64,000 nucleotides of DNA from Bradyrhizobium sp. NDS-1 (GCF_032918005.1 NZ_CP136628.1:6309501-6373500), one strand, 5' to 3'; counted from the stretch's first letter, positions 1 to 8,478 are shown. Notes: a model not told the origin generated them from the sequence alone. Made by a program: numbers and translations.

Positions 1-204
1 CATCTGGAGACGATCGATGCCGGGCATATGGGAGAACGGACCCGGCGCCACGATCGGTGTCGCGGCAAACCGCCAGAGCAGGCTGTTCCAATCCCTCGCC
101 GGCGCATCTTCGCGCCAAGCTCCCGCAAGGTCGGTGAAGATGCCACCGCCGTTCTTCCAGGGCGAGCGCGTGTAGTCTTCAGGTTTGAGCAGTGTGGTCT
201 TCAT
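1..204 (-). CDS. hutD: HutD/Ves family protein, N-terminal part (runs off the window)
   Basis: The first 68 residues are visible and the gene continues beyond the left edge. The translation starts MKTTLLKPEDYTRSPWKNGG and later shows GPFSHMPGIDR. The WKNGGG block and the GPFS-x-x-PG-x-DR block are the two signatures of the HutD/Ves family of small cupin-like proteins, often found with histidine utilisation genes. The biochemical role of the family is unsettled. The ATG is chosen because the two blocks sit at the usual distances from it and a purine-rich GAGGAT lies just upstream. The start overlaps the 3' end of the hydrolase remnant by 26 nt, so both are probably on one transcript. Family call fairly sure, function unknown. 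Confidence 0.8.
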   Translation of the reverse strand, partial: MKTTLLKPEDYTRSPWKNGGGIFTDLAGAWREDAPARDWNSLLWRFAATPIVAPGPFSHMPGIDRLQM

Positions 205-442
205 GGAGATCCTCGATACGATGGGAGTGCGGCGGAGCGTTCGCGTATGCTTCCAGAAACGGCTCAGCGGCCTTCCGCACCGTTTCAAGATGTGTGAACA
301 GCGACACGTGGCCGCCGTCGGGAAGCGCGAGCAGCTTCGCCTGCGGGATTGCCCGACAAATGCTCTCGGCATGCGAGAACAGCACGACGTTGTCGGACGG
401 CGCAGGCCCGACAAGCGGCACAGCGTCCGGGTTTGCGGTCAT
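179..442 (-). pseudogene. C-terminal remnant of an alpha/beta-hydrolase
   Basis: This 87-codon frame resembles only the last third of an alpha/beta-fold hydrolase: a DNVVLFSHAESICRAIPQAK segment, where such enzymes carry the acid-residue loop and the following helix, then LPDGGHVSLFTHLETV, where the catalytic His sits. The nucleophile elbow and oxyanion loop are missing. Its ATG overlaps the TGA of the upstream DUF2087 gene as ATGA, so it may still be translated by coupling. I read it as a truncated gene. A short functional protein is possible but could not be a normal hydrolase. Confidence 0.5.
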
Positions 443-1005
443 GTCGCGACCTCCGTTTCCGGGGCACCGACCTTCAGGTGACGCAGCAACGCCGTAGCGT
501 CGCTTGGCGGCCGACGCTCGATCCGGCGATAGTCCCGCCCATCGGCTGTGCGGACGATCAGGCCGTGATCGCACAGCGCGCGGCGGAGCAAGGCATCATC
601 GGCGAAAGCGTGTTGGCGATTCAACAATGCCTTGACCTGCGCCTCGGCAAGACTGCAGCGCGGCGGGAAGCCGGCCCACAACACCCAAAGGCTCAATTGC
701 TGCATGCTATGCCGAGCCGGCCAGCGAAGCAGCCGGCCGTAGTCGCCGAAATGGCGCGCCGCCCGTTGCACGGGCTTCAGATCGACCGCATCGCCCTGGG
801 ATGCCGGCGCCACGCGGTCATCAACGGAACTTCCGGCCGCACATGCACGAAAATGCTGGTAATTCCTGTGTCCCGTCGCACGCGCGAGAATGTTGAGCAG
901 CTCGACGTGCCCCGGTGGCGACGTCCGCTCCAGGAGCTGGGCGCGCACGGATTTCGCGAGCGCGGAGATGTCGCCCGCGACAAAGGCAATGGGAGTTCTG
1001 GCCAT
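439..1005 (-). CDS. DUF2087 domain-containing protein
   Basis: The protein has 188 residues and is probably cytoplasmic. The N-terminal 60 residues (VAGDISALAKSVRAQLLE, then HVELLNILARATGHRNYQHF) form a short helical segment. The C-terminal half (LAEAQVKALLNRQHAFADDA, RRALCDHGLIVRTADGRDYRR) matches DUF2087, a small winged-helix-like module often found in transcription-factor-like proteins. The ATG at 1005 is preferred over a TTG two codons upstream because GAGG lies about 8 nt before it. The 3' end overlaps the hydrolase remnant as ATGA. Regulatory activity is inferred from the domain only. Confidence 0.75.
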   Translation of the reverse strand: MARTPIAFVAGDISALAKSVRAQLLERTSPPGHVELLNILARATGHRNYQHFRACAAGSSVDDRVAPASQGDAVDLKPVQRAARHFGDYGRLLRWPARHSMQQLSLWVLWAGFPPRCSLAEAQVKALLNRQHAFADDALLRRALCDHGLIVRTADGRDYRRIERRPPSDATALLRHLKVGAPETEVAT

Positions 1006-1249
1006 GACCAATCCTCGATGTGCCGATCCGGGTAGGATTGTCGGAGGTCACCGGCTTACGACGCGGCACGAGGTTGGTGTCGGTTCGATTGAGCCTTGCA
1101 GGTTTAGCTTCCCTCGCGGGACGGTGACGCCTGGGTGAACTGCAGACCCAAGCCCCCTTTACAACGGACGCCCGTCAAGCTCAAGAGCCTGACGTGAGAT
1201 GCGCGTAAGCCGCGATCGGAGGCGCTGGGTGCCCCGGATTCCGACGCCG

Positions 1250-3364
1250 CTATTTCGACGCCAGTGCCGCCACAGGCCGCCAAGCAGCGTCCGGCCCGGC
1301 CGATGCGAGTTTGCGGCAGCGGTCGCGCATCAGCTCGGCTGGACGATCGTGGCCGCGCCGTTTCAATACCGTCTCGAAATCGGCTATCGCATAGGTGAAC
1401 CGGCGCGCCCGATAGCTGGCAAGGCCGCGCTCGTAATCAGCGATCCAGGACGCATCGACGCTAGCGTCGTCATTCGCCATCCCGATCAGCTCGTAGACGG
1501 AGATCCCCTCTTCCCGTCCGTAGACAGCGATGCTGTCGAGCTCGCGCGTGACGACGGCGCCGCGCGCCAGACGTTCGGTCGTCTCGCCGATCAGGATCTG
1601 CGTGCCATAGGATTTATTGGCCCCTTCGAGCCGGCTGGCGACGTTCACGGCATCGCCGATCACGGTGTAGTTCAGCCGCAGCTCCGAGCCGATATTGCCG
1701 ACCAGCATGCGGCCCGAATTGATTCCGATCCGGATCTGGAGCGGCTGGCCGAGATCGTCGACCAGCCCGGACTCTTCCACGGCCCTGCGGCAGGCGAGCG
1801 CGGCGCGGCAGCAGCGCGCGGCGTGATCGTCCTGCGGCTGCGGCGCGCCCCAGAAAGCCATCACGGCGTCGCCGATGAATTTGTCGATGGTGCCGCCATT
1901 GGCGACGATCATCTCCGAGGTGACGTCGAGATAGCGCGACAGCAGCGGCACGACGCGATCGCCCAGCCGTTCGGACAGCCCGGTGAAGCCGGCAATGTCG
2001 ATGAACATCACGCTGAGCTCCTGGACATAGCCGCCGGGCTTCGCCTCGACGCCCTGGTGCAGCAAATCACGAACGAGATCGGCCGGGATGAATTTTCGGA
2101 ATGCGGACAGCCCGGCCGCCATCTCGGCAATCGCGCCCGACAGGCTCGCAATCTCCCTTAGCCGTGACGGATGGCGACGGACCTGCTCCAGCGCAAAGGC
2201 CTCGACATGACGTAGCTCGCCGACGACGAGCGACAGCGGCGCGGCAATGACGGAGCGCGCAAGCAACGCCGAGACGAGCGCTGCGAATACGGCGCCGATC
2301 GCGAGGCCGAGGATCAGACGCCGCAGCGTCGTCTCGACCGGCCCGAGAAACTCGGCCTCGGGGATCACCGTGGCGAGCGACCAGCCGGGAAACGGCAGCG
2401 GCGTCAGCGTCACCTCGTAGGCTGCGCGGCCCGATGTGAGGCGGCTGCGCCACGCCTCTTTGCGGCCGGTCTCACCGGCCTTGTCGAGCGCCAGGCGCGC
2501 GAGCGGTAGCAGCTTCAGGTCGCCGCGCGCCGGATGGAGCTCGTCGGCCTCCTTGTCCGGCGCCGCGACGAGTTCGCCGCTGCCATCGACGATGAAGGCG
2601 GTCCCCGTGCGCCCGACCTCGAGTTGCGACAGGAAACGCGCAAGCCTCGTGTATTCGATGATGACGGCCAGAACGCCTTGCCGTTCCTGATAGACGTCGA
2701 TCGGCCCGGCGAAGGCGATCGACGGCCGCTGGCCGGTCGCATGGTCCAGCACCCTGAACCATTGCGGATCGTCCGCCTTCAGCCCGGCCTTGAACCAGGC
2801 CTGATCGGCGACGCGGAACGAGGTCGGCTCGAAGCGGCGATTGGCGAATTCGATGTCGCCGGGCACGACGTCGTACTCATCGACACGGCGCTCGCCAGGA
2901 TGATCCGTCAGCGAGATCTCCATCATCTCCAGGCGGCGATCACCGAGCTTGTGCGCGGCGAAGTAGGAGCCGTCGGGCCAGCCGAAGGCGACCCAGGAAA
3001 TCGTCGCCTGCGACTGCAATTGCGACAGAAACACGAATTCGCGCTTGTCGGCCTCGCGGGTGTCGAGCACGTTCTGCAGGAACAAGGTGCGGATCGCGGT
3101 GTGCGCGGCGCGCGCCTCGTCGACGATGGCCAAGACCTCCTTGCGCACCGCCGCCACGATCTGCTCGTTGATGGTCGAGGCGAGTTGCCGGCTGGTCGCC
3201 TCCGCGGTGCGCCACCACAGGAGGCTGGAGAGCGCGGCCGTCAACAGGATCGCCGTCAGGACCAGCGCGGACACCGCGAGGCGGATGCTGATCGTCAGCC
3301 TTGCGATCGTATGAAGCCGTCGTTCGGGATCAACCTTCATCACTGTCTTCGCCCGCTGGTCCAC
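1250..3364 (-). CDS. Membrane-anchored class III adenylate/guanylate cyclase with periplasmic sensor domain
   Basis: This 704-residue protein would make a cyclic nucleotide from ATP or GTP. One transmembrane helix lies near residues 28-50. A roughly 290-residue periplasmic part follows that looks like a dCACHE sensor (WVAFGWPDGSYFAAHKLGDR, TGTAFIVDGSGELVAAP). A second helix near 350-375 precedes a linker and then the catalytic domain from about residue 450. Both metal-binding aspartates are visible, in VMFIDIAGFT and in IDKFIGDAVMAFWGAP, and LNYTVIGDAVNVASRLEG is the typical late motif. The architecture is a normal one-component receptor cyclase and the ligand cannot be read from sequence. 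It stands alone, divergent from the bufferin operon. Confidence 0.88.
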   Translation of the reverse strand: MDQRAKTVMKVDPERRLHTIARLTISIRLAVSALVLTAILLTAALSSLLWWRTAEATSRQLASTINEQIVAAVRKEVLAIVDEARAAHTAIRTLFLQNVLDTREADKREFVFLSQLQSQATISWVAFGWPDGSYFAAHKLGDRRLEMMEISLTDHPGERRVDEYDVVPGDIEFANRRFEPTSFRVADQAWFKAGLKADDPQWFRVLDHATGQRPSIAFAGPIDVYQERQGVLAVIIEYTRLARFLSQLEVGRTGTAFIVDGSGELVAAPDKEADELHPARGDLKLLPLARLALDKAGETGRKEAWRSRLTSGRAAYEVTLTPLPFPGWSLATVIPEAEFLGPVETTLRRLILGLAIGAVFAALVSALLARSVIAAPLSLVVGELRHVEAFALEQVRRHPSRLREIASLSGAIAEMAAGLSAFRKFIPADLVRDLLHQGVEAKPGGYVQELSVMFIDIAGFTGLSERLGDRVVPLLSRYLDVTSEMIVANGGTIDKFIGDAVMAFWGAPQPQDDHAARCCRAALACRRAVEESGLVDDLGQPLQIRIGINSGRMLVGNIGSELRLNYTVIGDAVNVASRLEGANKSYGTQILIGETTERLARGAVVTRELDSIAVYGREEGISVYELIGMANDDASVDASWIADYERGLASYRARRFTYAIADFETVLKRRGHDRPAELMRDRCRKLASAGPDAAWRPVAALASK

Positions 3365-3566
3365 CGCGCCACTGTCATGCTCTACGCCGCAGGCCCGCGC
3401 CCGTTACCTCTGGCATGAATAAGTCGTCCGCCGCCAATGCCCGGCGGCTACCGTCTCGATACGCCTTAAGCATTGGCTTTGAACGCAAGCTTGCCCGCCA
3501 ATACCGGCCCAAGCGCACGCGTCGTGCGCCCAATCCAACCGGTCACGCCTTCGTGAACAGCAGTCC

Positions 3567-3592
3567 GTAACGCGGGCTGCGCGGGCAGCGAA
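3567..3592 (+). promoter_or_regulatory. Putative ECF sigma-F-type promoter of the bufferin operon
   Basis: GTAACG at 3567-3572 is followed by exactly 16 nt and then CGAA at 3589-3592. The Caulobacter heavy-metal-responsive ECF factor SigF is known to use GTAACC-N16-CGAA, and bufferin-type genes belong to that regulon there. One base differs in the -35 part. Transcription would start near 3600, about 50 nt before the precursor gene. The matching sigma factor is not in this window. Confidence 0.55.
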
Positions 3593-3605
3593 GGACACCA
3601 TGCGC

Positions 3606-3626
3606 GCATCGCCTGCTAGGCGATGC
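3606..3626 (+). promoter_or_regulatory. Hairpin in the bufferin mRNA leader
   Basis: GCATCGCC and GGCGATGC form a perfect 8-bp stem around the loop TGCTA. It lies between the predicted transcription start and the AGGAGA ribosome site of the precursor gene. No U tract follows, so it is not a terminator. It may stabilise or tune the leader; this is inference. Confidence 0.35.
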
Positions 3627-3648
3627 CATCTCGAACAGGAGAATCCCG

Positions 3649-3954
3649 ATGTCTGCCAAGCATGCCGTCACTTCGCTGGTCCTCGCCGGCGCCCTATCCA
3701 CCGCGCTCGCGAGCCTCGCCGCGGCCGGCCCGCTGACCAAGGCCGAGGGCGAGGCTGCCATGGCCGCCAAGAAAGAGAAGTGCTTCGGCGTCGCGCTGAA
3801 GGGCCAGAACGACTGCGCGGCGGGACCGGGCACGACCTGCCAGGGCACATCAACCGTCGATTTCCAAGGCAACGCCTGGAAATTCGTGCAGGGCGGCACC
3901 TGCACCAGTATCGAGCTGCCGGGCGGCAAGAAGGGTTCGCTGAAGCCGGTCTAG
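3649..3954 (+). CDS. bufA: DUF2282 bufferin precursor peptide
   Basis: A 101-residue secreted RiPP precursor. Residues 1-26 form a signal peptide ending LASLAAAG. The mature part carries the four conserved cysteines of the family, Cys45 (EKCFGVA), Cys56 (NDCAAGPG), Cys64 (TTCQGTS) and Cys85 (GGTCTSIE). In characterised bufferins, cysteines are converted to thiooxazole heterocycles by a DUF692 iron oxidase, and the exported peptide binds copper. The next three genes are the expected oxidase, partner and membrane protein in the standard order. The ATG is supported by AGGAGA 8-12 nt upstream. The family call is strong; the modification itself is inferred from known relatives. Confidence 0.92.
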   Translation: MSAKHAVTSLVLAGALSTALASLAAAGPLTKAEGEAAMAAKKEKCFGVALKGQNDCAAGPGTTCQGTSTVDFQGNAWKFVQGGTCTSIELPGGKKGSLKPV

Positions 3955-3997
3955 CGGCCCGCACGAAGTCGCCGACAAGCACGAACGGAGCAGCACG

Positions 3998-4915
3998 ATG
4001 AGCACGGTGATCAAGTCGACCCGACCAGCAGCCATGCCGCTCCGCTTCGCAATTCCCATCGGCGGCGTAGCCGGGACGAGCTTCAAGCCCGAGCATCTGG
4101 CTGATATCCTCGAGGCAGGACCTCGGCGTGGCTTCTTCGAAGTCCACGCCGAGAACTACATGGGCCATGGAGGCCCGCCGCATCGCGCGCTGGAGGCGAT
4201 CCGCCGCGATCATGCGCTCTCGCTGCACGGCGTCGGCATGTCGATCGGCGGACCCCGGCCGCTCGACAAGGCGCATCTGGCGCGCTTTTGCGGCCTCGTC
4301 GCGCGCTATCAGCCGACGCTGGTCTCCGAGCATCTGGCATGGTCGACCCATGAGACCAGCTTCTTCAACGATCTGTTGCCCCTGCCCTATACCGAAGCGA
4401 CGTTGGCTTGCGTCTGCGATCACATCGACCAGGTGCAGGAAGCGATCCGCCGTCCGCTGCTGCTGGAGAACCCGTCAACCTATGTCACGTTTCGCGAATC
4501 CTCGATGCGCGAGACCGAGTTCATCCGCGCAATTGCCGAGCGCACCGGCTGCGGGCTGCTGCTCGACGTCAACAACGTGTTCGTCTCCGCGACGAACCAT
4601 GGCTTCTCGGCACTCGAATATCTCACGGACTTCCCGCTGTCGCGGGTCGGGGAGATCCATCTTGCGGGCCATGCCGAGCAGGCGGACGACGAAGGTGATC
4701 CGCTGTTGATCGACAGTCACGACGGCCCGGTCGCTGACGCAGTCTGGAAGCTCTACGAGCTCGTCATCCAGCGCCGCGGTCCGGTGCCGACGCTGGTCGA
4801 ATGGGACAGCAAGATTCCGGACTGGCCGGTGCTGCAAGCGGAAGCCGCTGCTGCCCAGGCGATTCTCGACCGTCATCAGTCCCCAGCATTGGCGGGAGAC
4901 CGCCATGCGGCCTGA
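3998..4915 (+). CDS. bufB: DUF692 multinuclear non-heme iron oxidase (bufferin-modifying enzyme)
   Basis: A 305-residue TIM-barrel enzyme of the MNIO family that would oxidise cysteines of the adjacent precursor to thiooxazoles. Metal-ligand motifs appear in order: [62 protein letters not shown] and LVEWD. The length matches the family (about 280-310). It starts 43 nt after the precursor gene and its last 11 nt overlap the DUF2063 gene, so the two are co-translated. No key ligand block is missing. Confidence 0.93.
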   Translation: MSTVIKSTRPAAMPLRFAIPIGGVAGTSFKPEHLADILEAGPRRGFFEVHAENYMGHGGPPHRALEAIRRDHALSLHGVGMSIGGPRPLDKAHLARFCGLVARYQPTLVSEHLAWSTHETSFFNDLLPLPYTEATLACVCDHIDQVQEAIRRPLLLENPSTYVTFRESSMRETEFIRAIAERTGCGLLLDVNNVFVSATNHGFSALEYLTDFPLSRVGEIHLAGHAEQADDEGDPLLIDSHDGPVADAVWKLYELVIQRRGPVPTLVEWDSKIPDWPVLQAEAAAAQAILDRHQSPALAGDRHAA

Positions 4916-5684
4916 ACCCGACTTGTCTTTCGCCGCTGCGTTCGCGCCGGCACTGCTGGATCCGGCACGCAGCACGCCCGAGACCGTGTCCGGCCCGAAC
5001 GGCAAGGCCGCGAGCCGGCGCTACGACGTCTACCGCAACAACGTCACCGTCAGCCTGATCGACGCGCTGGCCGCGGTCTATCCGGCGGTGCAGCGCATCA
5101 CCGGCGCCGAGTTCTTCCGCGCCATGGCGCGCTTCCATGTTCGCAGCACCCCGCCCACCTCGCCGCTGCTGTTCGAGTATGGCCGCGACTTCCCGGAGTT
5201 CATTGTGCGTTATGAGCATGCGCAGGCCATGCCGTGGCTCGCCGACGTCGCGCGCATCGAGCGGGCCTGGCTCGATGCCTATCACGCAGCCGACGCTGCG
5301 CCGCTGTCGCCGGCGCGGCTTTCGGCGATCGCCCCGGAACGGCTTGCTGACACCATCTTCATCCCGCATCCGGCAATGCGGATCGTGCGTTCGCCGTTCT
5401 CTGCGGTGACGATCTTCGCCGCCAACCGCGACAACGCGCCGGTCAAGCGCATCGACGCGTCCACGCCGGAGGACGCCCTGATCACACGGCCCGAACTCGA
5501 CGTCGCGGTCCGACATCTTCCGGTTGGCGGCGCCGTCTTTGCCTCTTGCCTCGCATCTGGCCGGCCGCTCGGCGAAGCTGCCGCGTCGGCACTGGATGCA
5601 GCGCCCGAATTCGACATCGCCATGAACATCGCCGGCCTGCTCGAGGCCGGTGCATTCACCTCGCTTGCTGCTGGAGACGCATGA
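4905..5684 (+). CDS. bufC: DUF2063 (HvfC/BufC-type) partner protein
   Basis: A 259-residue protein of the DUF2063 family. The N-terminal domain ([54 protein letters not shown]) is the usual HvfC/BufC helical domain. The C-terminal half is a smaller beta-rich domain. Known homologues bind the MNIO and help it recognise the precursor leader. The start overlaps the oxidase gene by 11 nt, and its TGA overlaps the next ATG as ATGA, an arrangement that suggests fixed stoichiometry. Older databases call this family DNA-binding; the operon context makes that role unlikely here. Confidence 0.9.
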   Translation: MRPEPDLSFAAAFAPALLDPARSTPETVSGPNGKAASRRYDVYRNNVTVSLIDALAAVYPAVQRITGAEFFRAMARFHVRSTPPTSPLLFEYGRDFPEFIVRYEHAQAMPWLADVARIERAWLDAYHAADAAPLSPARLSAIAPERLADTIFIPHPAMRIVRSPFSAVTIFAANRDNAPVKRIDASTPEDALITRPELDVAVRHLPVGGAVFASCLASGRPLGEAAASALDAAPEFDIAMNIAGLLEAGAFTSLAAGDA

Positions 5685-6193
5685 TGATCACGGACCAACG
5701 CATAGCGTCGGGCAGCGGGCTGCCGTCGTTCTGGCTGCTCGTCGACAGGGCCAATCGGCTGGTGCAGACGATCGCCACCCCCTCGCTGGTCCAACTCGTG
5801 CTGCGCCTCGCGCTGGCGGTGCCGTTCTGGCGCTCGGGCCTGCTCAAATGGGACGGCTTCCTCAGGCTCAACGACACCGCCGTGACGTTGTTCAGCGACG
5901 AGTTCATGCTGCATCTGCCGGGCGGGCCCTATCACTTTCCGGCCCCGACGGTGATGGCGTTCCTGTCGGGCTGCGGCGAGGTCACGTTTCCGATCCTGCT
6001 GGTGCTGGGTCTCGGCACACGATTCGCAGGGCTCGGGCTGTTGTTCATGACCGTCATCGTCGAGCTCACCGTGCCCGACGGCTGGCCGATCCACCTCACC
6101 TGGGCGGCAATGGCGCTCGGCATCATGGCTTACGGACCCGGCAACATCTCGCTCGACCACCTGCTCTGTCGCGCGCGGTCGCAGGCGCGATAG
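5681..6193 (+). CDS. bufD: DoxX family membrane protein of the bufferin operon
   Basis: A 170-residue integral membrane protein with about four hydrophobic helices. LVLRLALAVPFWRSGLLKWD is the DoxX signature near the N-terminus, and CGEVTFPILLVLGLGTRFAG follows. Such proteins are the usual last gene of DUF2282-DUF692-DUF2063 operons; their role is uncertain and may be redox-related or export-related. Translation probably begins at the ATG overlapping the previous stop codon (ATGA). A second ATG lies one codon later. The frame is open upstream, but that part is the shadow of the DUF2063 gene. Confidence 0.87.
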   Translation: MMITDQRIASGSGLPSFWLLVDRANRLVQTIATPSLVQLVLRLALAVPFWRSGLLKWDGFLRLNDTAVTLFSDEFMLHLPGGPYHFPAPTVMAFLSGCGEVTFPILLVLGLGTRFAGLGLLFMTVIVELTVPDGWPIHLTWAAMALGIMAYGPGNISLDHLLCRARSQAR

Positions 6194-6275
6194 ATATACG
6201 TTTGTGTCTCCACCAGGTGCGCGCCCTTGCGCGCCTCAGGATGACGTCAGTGGGTGTGGCGCCCGAACGGCGGCC

Positions 6276-7121
6276 TCACATCCCGCTCAAGCCGCTATCC
6301 ACCGCGAGCGTCTGCGCGGTGACGTAGACGCTCTCATCCGACAGGAAGAACAGCACGGCGTAGGCAATCTCCCAGGCTGTCGCCTGACGGCCGAAGGGGA
6401 CGTGGCCCTTGCCGCGCGAGGGGCGGCCCGCGCCGGCTTCGCGGCCGTTGGGGGTATCGACGAGGCCGGGATAGACCAGGTTGGCGCGGATGCCGCGGCG
6501 GGAGCCGAGATGGGCGATGTTGCGCATCAGGCCGCCGAGCGCGGCCTTTGAGGAATCATACACCGCCATCTGCGAGCCCGCTTTCAGCGCGGCAATGGAG
6601 GAGATGAAGACGATGGCGCCGCCATCGTCAAGCTTCGGCAGAGCCGCGCGGCAACACAGCATGGGGCCGCGGACGTTGACGTCGTAGATCGCATTCCACT
6701 CCTCGGCACTGACGGCATCGAGCCCGACCTTGCCGAAGGTGCCGATATTCAGCACCATGCCGTCGAGGCCGCCCATCGCGCGATGGGCTTGCTCGATCAT
6801 GCCTTGGACGTCGGCTTCAGACGTAACGTCGGCAGCGATCGCAACAGCCTCGCCACCCTCATCGGTGATGCGCTTGACGGTCTGCTCGGCAGAGGCGCGG
6901 TTGAGATCGGCGACCGCGACCTTCGCACCTTCACGTGCGCATAGAATGCTCATGGCACGGCCGTTGCCGATCGGGTCGGAGGCGGCATCGAACACACGCT
7001 GTCCGCCGCCGACGATCAGGATGCGGCGGCCCTTCAGGCGCCCCCTGCCCGGCGCCTCTCCCAACGATTCCGAGCTGTGCGGACGTACGTAGCGCTCCGG
7101 CTTGCTCTCGGCTTCCGACAT
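6276..7121 (-). CDS. SDR family NAD(P)-dependent oxidoreductase
   Basis: A 281-residue Rossmann-fold dehydrogenase. The nucleotide site reads RILIVGGGQRVFDAASDPIG, a glycine motif with an insertion of several residues rather than the compact TGxxxGIG. The rest is normal: VADLNRAS, ADVTSEADV, VLNIGTFGKV (the NNAG position is altered), VFISSIAALKAG with the catalytic Ser, and YDSSKAALGG with the Tyr-x-x-x-Lys pair. The C-terminus ALFFLSDESVYVTAQTL-like segment is also typical. The substrate is unknown. It lies 10 nt after the carboxymuconolactone decarboxylase-like gene on the same strand, so the two are probably co-transcribed from the TetR-controlled promoter. Confidence 0.85.
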   Translation of the reverse strand: MSEAESKPERYVRPHSSESLGEAPGRGRLKGRRILIVGGGQRVFDAASDPIGNGRAMSILCAREGAKVAVADLNRASAEQTVKRITDEGGEAVAIAADVTSEADVQGMIEQAHRAMGGLDGMVLNIGTFGKVGLDAVSAEEWNAIYDVNVRGPMLCCRAALPKLDDGGAIVFISSIAALKAGSQMAVYDSSKAALGGLMRNIAHLGSRRGIRANLVYPGLVDTPNGREAGAGRPSRGKGHVPFGRQATAWEIAYAVLFFLSDESVYVTAQTLAVDSGLSGM

Positions 7122-7131
7122 CTCAGCCGCC

Positions 7132-7683
7132 CTATTTCTTGCCGCCGTCGTAGACCTTCATGCCTGCGGCGGGATCGAGATCGGTTTCGGTCGCCTCGGT
7201 AAGGCGTGCCATCATCATGTAGAAGCCGAGCGCGACGATGGATTCGACGATCTCCTGGTCGCTGAAATGCTTTCGCGCGGCGGCAAAGGTCGCTTCGGTC
7301 ACGCGGACGTTCTCGACTACCTCACGGCCGAATTTCAGCAGCGCGCGCTCGGCATCGCTTAAGCCGGTGGCATCGTAGTCAGCGCGCTCGACTGCATCGA
7401 CCTGCGCTTGCGTGCAGCCGACGCCGAGCGCGATCGGCACGTGCTGGCGCCATTCATAGGCACCGCCTTCGAGCTGGGCCGCCTGGAGGATCAGCAGTTC
7501 CCGGTTGACCGCCGAGAGCTTCTGCTTGTGCAGGATCGAATTGCCGAGCCGCATCGCCGGGATCATGTTGGCTTCGGCATGGGCCATCATGCGGAAGATG
7601 TTGAGCTTGACCGGCATGCGGTCGAACGAGGCGCGGATGTCGCCGCTCGTCGTCTCCGGATCAATCAGGGGCAGCCTTGCCAC
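7132..7683 (-). CDS. Carboxymuconolactone decarboxylase family protein
   Basis: A 183-residue all-helical protein of the CMD/AhpD superfamily. Recognisable parts are IPAMRLGNSILHKQKLSAVN, RELLILQAAQLEGGAYEW, QHVPIALGVGCTQAQVDAVE and a late DQEIVESIVALGFYMMMARL. The conserved Cys pair of peroxidase-type AhpD is absent from the middle helix (AYEWRQH), so it is closer to lactone-decarboxylase-like members. The GTG start is backed by GGAGAG six nt upstream and lies inside the last 23 nt of the tetR gene. Context suggests a catabolic role with the neighbouring SDR. Confidence 0.83.
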   Translation of the reverse strand: MARLPLIDPETTSGDIRASFDRMPVKLNIFRMMAHAEANMIPAMRLGNSILHKQKLSAVNRELLILQAAQLEGGAYEWRQHVPIALGVGCTQAQVDAVERADYDATGLSDAERALLKFGREVVENVRVTEATFAAARKHFSDQEIVESIVALGFYMMMARLTEATETDLDPAAGMKVYDGGKK

Positions 7684-8359
7684 GTTTCTCTCCCTTGGGC
7701 TTCCGTTTCTTGTTGTCGATATCGTTGCCTGCCGCGATCAGCGACAGGAAGAAGGCGAGATAGCGGTCGATCGCCTCGATCACCCTCGCTCGCGGCGAGG
7801 GTGCCGCGCCCATCACATAGTGCTCGAGGCGGATATAGATCAGGCCTGCCGCGAACAGCCGCGCGGTCTCGCGCGGGTCCGGCGTCGACACGAGGCCCGC
7901 CAGCGCGAAGCCGCGGAAGTAGTCCGTCATCAGGCTCTGCTCGCGCGCGTAGAAATGATCGGCGAATTTGGCGCGGATGCCGGGCACACGGTTGCGCTCG
8001 GCGGTGATGACTTTCTGGAACTGATGTTCGCGCGGGTCGGACCATTGCTCGACGAGGTCGAGTGCGAACTGGCGGCAGAACGCGGCGGGCTGGCGCGCGA
8101 GCTGCTTGTAGCGCGGCTCTTCCAGCCGGCTCGCCGAACTCGCCGGACCGTGCTCGCTGACGATCGCCTCCAGGATCGCGGCCTTGCCGGGAAAGTGATT
8201 GTAAAGGCTGCTCTCGCGGATGCCGACGCGGCGCGCCAGCTCGCGCATCGAGGTGCCGCCATAGCCGCTCTGCGCAAACAGGCTGAGCGCCTCGGTGAGG
8301 ATGCGCTCTCGTGTCGAAGGCGCAGCCGCTTCCGCCGCGCTGGAGGTGTGGACAGCCAT
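7661..8359 (-). CDS. TetR family transcriptional regulator
   Basis: A 232-residue repressor. The N-terminal HTH is clear (TRERILTEALSLFAQSGYGG, then TSMRELARRVGIRESSLYNH, then FPGKAAIL). The C-terminal ligand domain is followed by a basic tail (DNKKRKPKGEKRGK). The ATG at 8359 is preferred to the upstream in-frame extension, because that extension would run through the operator palindromes. Two perfect palindromes lie 7 and 41 nt upstream, between this gene and the divergent binding-protein gene. It therefore probably represses both itself (with the CMD and SDR genes) and the divergent genes. Confidence 0.88.
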   Translation of the reverse strand: MAVHTSSAAEAAAPSTRERILTEALSLFAQSGYGGTSMRELARRVGIRESSLYNHFPGKAAILEAIVSEHGPASSASRLEEPRYKQLARQPAAFCRQFALDLVEQWSDPREHQFQKVITAERNRVPGIRAKFADHFYAREQSLMTDYFRGFALAGLVSTPDPRETARLFAAGLIYIRLEHYVMGAAPSPRARVIEAIDRYLAFFLSLIAAGNDIDNKKRKPKGEKRGKAAPD

Positions 8360-8365
8360 GATCAC

Positions 8366-8395
8366 TTGACTAGCGAACGATCGTTCGCTAGTCAA
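8366..8395. promoter_or_regulatory. TetR operator 1, 30-bp perfect palindrome
   Basis: The left arm TTGACTAGCGAACGA is followed directly by its exact reverse complement. The core CGAACGATCGTTCG is repeated in operator 2. It sits just before the tetR start codon, where binding would block tetR transcription. Confidence 0.75.
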
Positions 8396-8399
8396 CCGC

Positions 8400-8415
8400 A
8401 CGAACGATCGTTCGT
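8400..8415. promoter_or_regulatory. TetR operator 2, 16-bp perfect palindrome
   Basis: ACGAACGATCGTTCGT is a second copy of the operator core, centred 27 bp from operator 1 and about 70 nt upstream of the divergent Bug-type gene. Two identical cores in one divergent promoter support cooperative or double-sided repression. Confidence 0.72.
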
Positions 8416-8478
8416 TTTATCTCGCGTTTCAACTCCGCCCGAAGAACAAGCGGAGAGCAATTTTTGGGAGAATGGTTC

